From Savagea sp. (GTDB lineage Bacteria > Bacillota > Bacilli > Bacillales_A > Planococcaceae): a DNA stretch of 11,374 nucleotides. Below, piece by piece: positions 6,834 through 11,374 of the stretch (within the stretch, counting starts at the first letter, position 1; every line of letters starts with the position of its first letter). The notes beneath the pieces are model-generated. The model saw only the letters and a program-made list of their open reading frames with translations, had not been told where the DNA came from and searched no databases. The position numbers and the translations under genes were made by a program. The stretch covers positions 1-11,374 of the forward strand of contig JASLCF010000028.1 in the NCBI GenBank assembly GCA_030146155.1, read 5' to 3'.

Positions 6834-8216
6834 TTATTTCAATGCATTTGCTAGTTCAAAATAGTAGTCACCAATTACTCTTAACCCTTGATCGAAATTT
6901 TCTAGATGGAAATGTTCATTCGGCGCATGGAAGTTTTCAGTGTCTAAACCAAATCCCATTAATACGACAGGCACTTGTAAAATTTCGTCGAAAGCAGCAA
7001 CGATTGGAATAGAACCGCCTCCACGAGTGAAAGCAGTTTTTACACCGTATACTGTTTCGTAAGAGCGACTTGCCGCTTGAATTGCAGGGTGATCAAATGG
7101 AGCGATAAATGGTTTACCTTTATCAAACTCAGTAACTGTTACAGTTACCCCTGGTAGTGTATGTTTTTCAATATGTGCTTTGAGTTGAGCAACAATTTCA
7201 TCAGGCTCTTGATCAGGCACTAATCGACAAGAAATTTTTGCACTTGCTTCATTAGGTAGGACAGTCTTGATTCCCTCACCAGAGAATCCGCCAGAGATTC
7301 CATTGATTTCAAGTGTTGGTCGTGCCCAGACTTGCTCGAGATAAGTGAATCCTTCCTCCCCGAATAATTCATCTACTTGTAATTCCTTTTTGACATTTTC
7401 AGAATCGAAAGGAATGGCAGCGTAAGCCGCACGTTCTTCATCTGTTAATTTTCGAACGTCATCGTAGAAACCTTCTACTTGAATCGTACCATGCTCGTCA
7501 CGGAAGCTACCTAAGATATGGGCTAATGCATGAAGTGCGTTTTGCACAGCACCTCCATATAATCCAGAGTGTAAGTCTCCTTTTGCTCCATTAACGTCGA
7601 TTTGAACCCCAGCTAGACCTCGTAATCCGTAGAGAATAGCAGGTTGGCCAGGTCCTACCATACCTGTGTCTGAAATGACAATAATGTCTGATTTCAATTT
7701 TTCTTTTTGCTCGATAATATAGCGTTCTAAACTTGGGCTTCCTATTTCTTCTTCGCCTTCAATCATAAATTTGATATTCACAGGCAGGGAACCAAAGCTT
7801 TTCAATACGGCTTCTACAGCTTTGATATGCATGAAGACTTGTCCTTTGTCGTCACTAGCTCCTCGTGCATACAGTTTGTTGTCACGTACTGTTGCTTCAA
7901 AAGGTGGCGTCTCCCATAAGTGGAGAGGGTCAACAGGCTGAACATCATAATGTCCATACACAAGAATTGTAGGTGCACCTTCTGCGTGTAACCAATCTCC
8001 GTAGACAACAGGGTAGCCAGAAGTTTCATCAATAGATACATGTTCTAACCCAGCCTGTTTAAATGATGCACTTAACCACTCACAAGCTTTGGTCATATCT
8101 TCTTTGTGATCAGATAAAGCACTGATACTCTCTATTGCCAAAAACTCTGTTAATTCAGCTAGATGTTGTTCACGATGCTCTTGAAAATAACGGTCAATCG
8201 TTTCATAGTGTGACAT
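6834..8216 (-). CDS. M20 family metallopeptidase (dipeptidase, CNDP/DapE-like)
   Basis: A 460-residue zinc-dependent peptidase of the M20 clan, cytosolic (no signal peptide), expected to cleave dipeptides or related small amides. Conserved residues are in order: the first metal His in YGHYDVQP (H89, with D91), the bridging Asp in GASDDKGQ (D122), the general base and metal Glu in EGEEEIGS (E156-E157), the metal Asp in ISDTG (D183), the lid-domain His in GDLHSGLYGG (H216, which reaches across the dimer), and the last metal His in NFHAPNEH (H430). The catalytic domain is split by the dimerisation domain (roughly 200-360), as usual for the family. Length and motif spacing match the CNDP2-like group rather than shorter DapE or ArgE. 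The start ATG at 8216 follows AGAAGGGA. It is transcribed alone from an extended -10 promoter at 8256-8264. Exact specificity is not determined. Confidence 0.94.
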   Translation of the reverse strand: MSHYETIDRYFQEHREQHLAELTEFLAIESISALSDHKEDMTKACEWLSASFKQAGLEHVSIDETSGYPVVYGDWLHAEGAPTILVYGHYDVQPVDPLHLWETPPFEATVRDNKLYARGASDDKGQVFMHIKAVEAVLKSFGSLPVNIKFMIEGEEEIGSPSLERYIIEQKEKLKSDIIVISDTGMVGPGQPAILYGLRGLAGVQIDVNGAKGDLHSGLYGGAVQNALHALAHILGSFRDEHGTIQVEGFYDDVRKLTDEERAAYAAIPFDSENVKKELQVDELFGEEGFTYLEQVWARPTLEINGISGGFSGEGIKTVLPNEASAKISCRLVPDQEPDEIVAQLKAHIEKHTLPGVTVTVTEFDKGKPFIAPFDHPAIQAASRSYETVYGVKTAFTRGGGSIPIVAAFDEILQVPVVLMGFGLDTENFHAPNEHFHLENFDQGLRVIGDYYFELANALK

Positions 8217-8255
8217 GAAAAGTCCCTTCTTTCCTAAATTAGTAAGATGCTTATT

Positions 8256-8264
8256 ATTATAACA
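8256..8264 (-). promoter_or_regulatory. Extended -10 promoter element of the dipeptidase gene
   Basis: TGTTATAAT on the minus strand (8264 to 8256) is a perfect extended -10. No good -35 stands at the normal distance. It would start transcription near 8249, about 33 bases before the ATG at 8216. Confidence 0.55.
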
Positions 8265-8310
8265 GATTGTATTTATTGAGAGATGAAAAGTGAATTAAAA
8301 AGATTGAATA

Positions 8311-8319
8311 TGCTATAAT
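8311..8319 (+). promoter_or_regulatory. Extended -10 promoter element of the CNNM/CorC-family gene
   Basis: TGCTATAAT (8311-8319) is a perfect extended -10 with only a weak -35 (TGAATT at 8291-8296). Transcription would start around 8326, just before the inverted repeat at 8330-8349. It is divergent from the dipeptidase promoter, and the two -10 elements are about 50 bases apart. Confidence 0.6.
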
Positions 8320-8329
8320 TACGGTAACG

Positions 8330-8349
8330 TTATCCGTTAGAACGGATAA
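8330..8349. promoter_or_regulatory. Perfect 9-bp inverted repeat at the CNNM-gene transcription start: operator or leader hairpin
   Basis: TTATCCGTT (8330-8338) and AACGGATAA (8341-8349) are exact inverted copies separated by AG. The site begins 11 bases after the TATAAT, so it would occupy about +5 to +24 of the transcript. A dimeric repressor bound here would block initiation. As RNA, the two-base loop would force a few central pairs open, still leaving a short hairpin ahead of the ribosome binding site at 8360-8367. No T run follows, so it is not a terminator. The regulator is unknown. Confidence 0.55.
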
Positions 8350-8372
8350 AGGAATCATGAGGGGGAGACGCT

Positions 8373-9626
8373 TTGTTTATCGCATTAGGCTTTTTTTTAT
8401 TGATGTCCTTCTTCCTGTCTGGAAGTGAAACGGCATTAACAGCGGTCAATCGAATGAAGGTCCGTTTCCGAGCGAATGATGGGCACATCCCATCACAAAA
8501 ATTAGACCAATTATTACAACAACCAGATCGCATGATTACTGCGATTTTGATAGGGAACAATATCGCTAATATTATGATGCCAACTATTGTCACAATGATT
8601 GCTATTGATAAAGGGTGGCCTGTGGGTTTGTTGACAGGGATTTTAACAATCGTTCTCATTATTTTTGGAGAAGTTTTACCGAAAACGATAGCTGCTACAT
8701 TTGCTGACACTGTTGCTTATTTCGTTGCGCCTGTTATCCGTCTACTCGTTAAGTTGCTTTTACCATTGACTTTTTTATTATCGAAATTTACGAACCTTTT
8801 TATTCGTATTATTTCAAAAGGGCAAGTGACTGAAGCGGTTTTAACTAAAGATGATTTGCGTTCAATGGTCGATTTAGCAGAGGTAGAAGGAGCATTTGCT
8901 AAAGAGGAGACTGAGCGAATTAAAGGTGTGTTAGATTTTCCAGAAAAAGATGTACTTGATGTGATGGAAACGCATCGGACAGAAGTTATTGCTTTACCTA
9001 TCGAATCGACTTATGAAGAGGCAAGGGATACGATTCTCGAATACTTTTATACGCGCTATCCTGTCTATGAGGAAAGTATTGACCATGTAGTAGGTATCTT
9101 CTACTCGAAAAAATTAATTGAGTGGTCGATGAATCCAGAAGACCCATTAGAGAAGTATATCGACCGTGAACCTTTATATGTTGTACAGACCATGAGTGTA
9201 GAAACTGTTTTTCGCTTAATGTTGGCACATAAAAAGCATATGGCGATTATTTTAGACGAATATGGCGGGACATTAGGAATAGTGTCACAAGAAGATATTA
9301 TTGAAGAAATGATAGGTCAAGATATTGAAGATGAAACAGATATTCCTGAAGAAGAATTTGTGTTTTATCATGATGAGCATACATTAATTTGTAGTGGTCG
9401 TCTTGATTTAGAAGAGGCAATGGAGTTATTGCAATCAGAATTACCGGATGAATCTGAGACTGTAGCAGGCTTCTTTATGCAAGAGTTTGGTCAAATACCA
9501 GAACCTAACGATACATTGACCTATGGCTCACATGAATTTACAATTGATGAAATGGATAGGAGTCGTATTTCTAAGATGACGATTCGAAAAATTGAGACAG
9601 AGGAAGAGAACATTACAAAACTGTAA
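8373..9626 (+). CDS. CNNM/CorC (HlyC/CorC) family membrane protein, MpfA-like
   Basis: 417 residues with the full family layout. A DUF21/CNNM membrane domain (about 1-150) carries SGSETALTA (16-24), GNNIANIMMP (61-70) and GEVLPKT (99-105), with four hydrophobic segments. A CBS pair (about 190-315) includes VPVYEE-like RYPVYEES (228-235) and DEYGGTLGIVSQEDIIEE (295-312). A C-terminal CorC_HlyC domain follows (about 328-408). Family members annotated as hemolysins are linked to Mg2+ efflux or homeostasis, as for MpfA/YhdP of Bacillus and Staphylococcus and human CNNM. The TTG start is forced: upstream in frame, a TGA at 8358-8360 is followed by no other start, and AGGGGGAG (8360-8367) sits 5 bases before TTG. 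That spacing is slightly short. Transport direction and ion are inferred from the family. Confidence 0.93.
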   Translation: MFIALGFFLLMSFFLSGSETALTAVNRMKVRFRANDGHIPSQKLDQLLQQPDRMITAILIGNNIANIMMPTIVTMIAIDKGWPVGLLTGILTIVLIIFGEVLPKTIAATFADTVAYFVAPVIRLLVKLLLPLTFLLSKFTNLFIRIISKGQVTEAVLTKDDLRSMVDLAEVEGAFAKEETERIKGVLDFPEKDVLDVMETHRTEVIALPIESTYEEARDTILEYFYTRYPVYEESIDHVVGIFYSKKLIEWSMNPEDPLEKYIDREPLYVVQTMSVETVFRLMLAHKKHMAIILDEYGGTLGIVSQEDIIEEMIGQDIEDETDIPEEEFVFYHDEHTLICSGRLDLEEAMELLQSELPDESETVAGFFMQEFGQIPEPNDTLTYGSHEFTIDEMDRSRISKMTIRKIETEEENITKL

Positions 9627-9697
9627 TGTAAATGAAAGATTGTTAGATAGTATGTCATCTTCTTTTCGTGAATAATAAGGGTATAAGCGAAGAAGAT

Positions 9698-9702
9698 GGA
9701 GG
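9698..9702 (+). promoter_or_regulatory. Ribosome binding site that fixes the sigma-factor start
   Basis: GGAGG at 9698-9702 lies 8 bases before the ATG at 9711. It overlaps the upstream in-frame ATG at 9696-9698, so the longer form of the protein is unlikely to be made. Confidence 0.75.
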
Positions 9703-9710
9703 CGTTCAAA

Positions 9711-10256
9711 ATGACTACTACACAACAATTATATGAAGAGTATGGGAAATATACATACTACCTTTGTTTAAAATTAACACGTAATAAAGAAGAGGCAGAA
9801 GATTTAATGCAGGATGTTTGGGTGAAAGTCGTTCGTTATGAAGGCAAACTCCAAACTGTAGAGAAAATGAAAGCTTGGTTAACGACGATTACAATGAATA
9901 CATTTCGTGACCGTTATCGTAAAAACGTGAGACAAAGTCAATATATGATGAATCAACCACAATCATTAGACGTTCCGATTTTAGATTTGGTTGCAAGTGA
10001 AGAATTGACACCAGGAGAGACAATAGAGCAAGAAGATATGCAATCTATTGTTCAACGTAAAATTAATGAACTGGATGATATTTACGCGCAAACAATAGAA
10101 TTGTTTTATGTCTATCAATATTCATTGATTGAAATTGCAGAAGAGATGAAAGTATCAATTGGTACAGTGAAATCCCGACTATTCCGTGGTAAAAAATATC
10201 TACGTGAGTTGATGGAAGCAGATCAACTTCTCGATGAATATGTTGTATTAACTTAA
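9711..10256 (+). CDS. ECF-type RNA polymerase sigma factor
   Basis: 181 residues from the ATG at 9711; the ATG at 9696 overlaps the ribosome binding site and is rejected. Only regions 2 and 4 are present, as in ECF sigma factors. Region 2 (about 7-75) has KEEAEDLMQDVWVKV (26-40) and AWLTTITMNTFRDRYRK (55-71), the core-binding and -10-recognition helices. A variable acidic linker follows (about 84-112). Region 4 (about 112-170) ends in the helix-turn-helix LIEIAEEMKVSIGTVKSRL (139-157), which reads the -35. Sigma factors of this type usually answer an envelope or other external stress and are held by a membrane anti-sigma factor encoded next door. Here the DNA changes origin 140 bases downstream, so any partner gene is lost from view. 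It follows the CNNM gene by 84 bases and could be co-transcribed or use its own promoter. Confidence 0.92.
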   Translation: MTTTQQLYEEYGKYTYYLCLKLTRNKEEAEDLMQDVWVKVVRYEGKLQTVEKMKAWLTTITMNTFRDRYRKNVRQSQYMMNQPQSLDVPILDLVASEELTPGETIEQEDMQSIVQRKINELDDIYAQTIELFYVYQYSLIEIAEEMKVSIGTVKSRLFRGKKYLRELMEADQLLDEYVVLT

Positions 10257-10263
10257 TGACTTG

Positions 10264-10303
10264 AACCTCATCCTTCGCACAAACGAGGTTGGAACAAAAC
10301 CTC
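10264..10303 (+). repeat. Three-part pairing element AACCTC / GAGGTT / AACCTC
   Basis: AACCTC occurs at 10264-10269 and again at 10298-10303. GAGGTT (10285-10290) between them can pair with either copy but not both. The second pairing closes a 7-base loop (GGAACAA). The GAGGTTGGAACAAAA wording resembles short intergenic elements I recall from other Gram-positive genomes, without certainty. No T run follows. Confidence 0.35.
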
Positions 10304-10325
10304 TGAATATCAGCTTTATAAGAGT

Positions 10326-10392
10326 TAACGTTGGTGAAAGAAAATCACCTTCTCCTGATTTTGGAGAAGGTGATGGTATTTCACTAACGTTA
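10326..10392. repeat. 67-base nested inverted repeat (possible terminator of the sigma-factor gene)
   Basis: The outer arms TAACGTTGGTGAAA (10326-10339) and TTTCACTAACGTTA (10379-10392) pair over 14 positions with one G-U. After a 4-by-4 internal loop, the inner arms ATCACCTTCTCC (10344-10355) and GGAGAAGGTGAT (10363-10374) pair perfectly over 12 positions around a 7-base loop. There is no T run after either stem, so termination is plausible but not classical. It ends four bases before the change of DNA origin. Confidence 0.75.
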
Positions 10393-10396
10393 TTTA

Positions 10397-10666
10397 GGCA
10401 CCGCAATGGCCAGCAAGGTTGCGGGTGGCCGAGTAGCCACCGTCGCGATTGATCGCATGGCGTTTCTGGTACCTGTGGCCGTCGGCGCGCAGTTGTCGTT
10501 CTATACCCAGGCACTGGAAATCGGCCGCAGCTCGATCCAGATGATGGTTGAAGTCTGGAGCGACGACCCGCTGTCCAGCGAATGGCGCAAAGTCACCGAA
10601 GCCGTGTTTGTCTTCGTTGCCATTGATGGCAGCGGCCGCACACGTTCCGTTCCGCCACGCCGCTAA
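10397..10666 (+). pseudogene. 5'-truncated YciA-like acyl-CoA thioesterase (Pseudomonas type)
   Basis: About 89 residues, from GTAMASKVAGGRV to the TAA at 10664-10666, form the C-terminal two thirds of a hotdog-fold acyl-CoA thioesterase. Recognisable stretches are VATVAIDRMAFLVPVAVG, LSFYTQALEIGRSSIQ and WRKVTEAVFVFVAID, all characteristic of Pseudomonas homologues. The N-terminal 40 or so residues are absent, including the NxxGxxFGG-type motif with the catalytic Asp, because the sequence switches to the Gram-positive DNA at the junction. The ATG at 10406 is internal to the protein, not a real start. The remnant would be non-functional if the join were real. It is more likely an intact gene in its source organism, cut by a chimeric join. 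Confidence 0.85.
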
Positions 10667-10691
10667 CCCGCCCCTGTATAGAGAGCCTGCC

Positions 10692-11374
10692 ATGTACCAC
10701 ATTGAGTCTGTCACCCTGGACGAACTGGAGTGCTGGCACTTTCAGCATGGCCAGGCCCAGCTACTGGTCGCCAAACAAGGCGCGCAGGTGCTCAGCTATC
10801 AGGTTGGCGATGAGCCGCCGATTGTCTGGCTCAATGAAAAAGCCCAATTCAAAAAAGGTCATGGCATCCGCACCGGCATGCCGGTGTGCTGGCCGTGGTT
10901 TGGCAACCTAGCGCGCAACCCGGACAGCGTGCAGGCCATGCGCGACAGTACTGAGCCCGCCACCGCCCACGGTCTGGTGCGCACCCGTGAATGGGAAGTG
11001 CTGGAAATCGACGATGCAGGTGAAGCCCTGCACATTGAGTTGGGCCTGCCCCACATCGAAGGCGGCCTGCCCGGTTGGCCCCATGACGTGGCACTGACCC
11101 TGAACATCCGTCTCGATACCCAGTTGCATGTCAGCCTCACCAGCCACAACCGCAGCGACGCACCGGTGAGCATCAGCCAGGCGCTGCACAGCTACTTCGC
11201 CGTCAGCGACGTGCGCAAGGTTCATGTCGAAGGCGTTGACGGGCTGACTTACTTCGAAACCCTCGACGACTGGAAGCGTGTGCCACAAATCGGCAACTTG
11301 ACCTTTACCGGTGAGACTGACCGTATCTACCTGGACACACCGCCACAGTTGAGCATTGTCGATGCAGACTGGCA
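10692..11374 (+). CDS. D-hexose-6-phosphate mutarotase (aldose 1-epimerase superfamily), 3' end outside window
   Basis: The frame is open from ATG 10692 to the window end (227 complete codons). These enzymes interconvert the alpha and beta anomers of glucose 6-phosphate and similar sugars in the cytosol (YeaD/YMR099c family). Visible features are KQGAQVLSY (29-37), the substrate-pocket section GIRTGMPVCWPWFGNL, AHGLVRTREWEV with His93, GGLPGWPHDV, SLTSHNRSDAPVSISQALH with the candidate catalytic His166 followed by SYFAVSD, and GETDRIYLDTP near the break. The second catalytic residue, a Glu, would lie beyond the window. It sits 25 bases after the thioesterase stop with a weak AGAGAG site, an arrangement I recall as common in Pseudomonas. 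Composition and codon use match the thioesterase fragment. Confidence 0.88.
   Translation, partial: MYHIESVTLDELECWHFQHGQAQLLVAKQGAQVLSYQVGDEPPIVWLNEKAQFKKGHGIRTGMPVCWPWFGNLARNPDSVQAMRDSTEPATAHGLVRTREWEVLEIDDAGEALHIELGLPHIEGGLPGWPHDVALTLNIRLDTQLHVSLTSHNRSDAPVSISQALHSYFAVSDVRKVHVEGVDGLTYFETLDDWKRVPQIGNLTFTGETDRIYLDTPPQLSIVDADW

Larger units (their letters stand above)
10397..11374. other. Segment of different origin: Pseudomonas-like DNA, probably a contig chimera
   Basis: From about 10397 the base composition and codon use change sharply: G/C-ending codons dominate, where the left side prefers A/T endings. Both reading frames match Pseudomonas-type proteins. The left boundary falls inside a coding sequence. 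GGC-ACC-GCA-ATG (10397-10408) fits the family's AGTAMASK sequence, while the bases before it (TATTTA) do not. No transposase, integrase or direct repeat is visible at the boundary. Confidence 0.85.

Noticed and set aside
8320..8372. Magnesium riboswitch upstream of the CNNM gene
   Set aside because: The leader between the predicted transcription start and the TTG is under 50 bases, far too short for the known Mg2+ riboswitch folds.
8330..8710. 126-residue open frame on the minus strand opposite the CNNM gene
   Set aside because: It lies antisense to a strongly recognisable protein, has no binding site or family features, and shares its composition; a shadow of the real gene.
9627..9697. Autoregulated ECF-type promoter before the sigma-factor gene
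   Set aside because: TATAAG-like and GTGAAT-like elements exist, but no -35/-10 pair with proper spacing is convincing.
10261..10452. Open frames of 63 and 88 residues spanning the change of composition
   Set aside because: They read through a hairpin and across the genome junction, so no natural protein would have this sequence.
10406..10666. A complete 86-residue gene starting at ATG 10406
   Set aside because: That ATG is the internal Met of the AGTAMASK section of YciA-like thioesterases; in-frame coding continues upstream to 10397, and no binding site precedes it.
10908..11288. 126-residue open frame on the minus strand opposite the mutarotase, and other minus-strand frames at 10849-11173
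   Set aside because: Long chance frames are common in GC-rich DNA. The plus-strand mutarotase frame is continuous to the window end and has clear family motifs.
10397..11374. Horizontal transfer of a Pseudomonas segment
   Set aside because: The segment is cut mid-gene, carries ordinary housekeeping genes, shows no codon amelioration and has no mobility genes or flanking repeats; a chimera is simpler, though reads are needed to settle it.

Overview
The window joins two DNAs of different origin. Bases 1 to about 10396 look like a chromosomal segment of a low-GC Gram-positive bacterium (Bacillota, Bacillales or a close order). It is AT-rich, with strong AGGAGG-type ribosome binding sites, TTG starts, extended -10 promoters and intrinsic terminators, and its proteins belong to families typical of that phylum. 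Bases 10397 to 11374 are GC-rich and read as two adjacent Pseudomonas-type genes. A hand count gives 21 G+C of 60 at 10201-10260, against 34 of 60 at 10681-10740 and 40 of 60 at 10861-10920. The first foreign gene starts mid-protein at the junction. A chimeric assembly or contaminating DNA explains this better than transfer.

Layout of the Gram-positive part. (1) 2-367 (+) is the tail of an unrecognised protein that begins before the window. (2) 489-5055 (-) is a four-gene operon: a membrane-anchored extracellular protein with a very acidic tail, two paralogous ABC-2 type permeases and one ABC ATPase. It has its own good sigma-A-type promoter at 5101-5129 and a terminator-like hairpin at 405-447. 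Together these form one exporter or envelope-directed transport module of unknown substrate. (3) 5212-6078 (-) is a DegV/FakB fatty-acid-binding protein with its own terminator. (4) 6234-6794 (+) is a small nitroreductase-family flavoprotein, which shares a bidirectional terminator with the convergent gene at 6834-8216 (-), an M20 family metallo-dipeptidase. (5) 8373-9626 (+) is a CNNM/CorC (HlyC/CorC, MpfA-like) membrane protein, divergent from the dipeptidase. Each of the two has an extended -10 promoter, and a perfect 9-bp inverted repeat lies just downstream of the second. (6) 9711-10256 (+) is an ECF-type sigma factor with no anti-sigma partner visible before the sequence changes identity.

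The foreign part holds the C-terminal two thirds of a YciA-like acyl-CoA thioesterase (10397-10666) and the first 227 codons of a D-hexose-6-phosphate mutarotase (10692-11374), which runs off the window end.

I saw no tRNA, rRNA, CRISPR array, insertion sequence or integrase. No gene-free stretch exceeds 300 bases. The most interesting points are the chimeric junction lying four bases past a 67-base nested hairpin, the transport operon with its acidic, aromatic-rich partner protein, and the operator-like palindrome before the CNNM gene.
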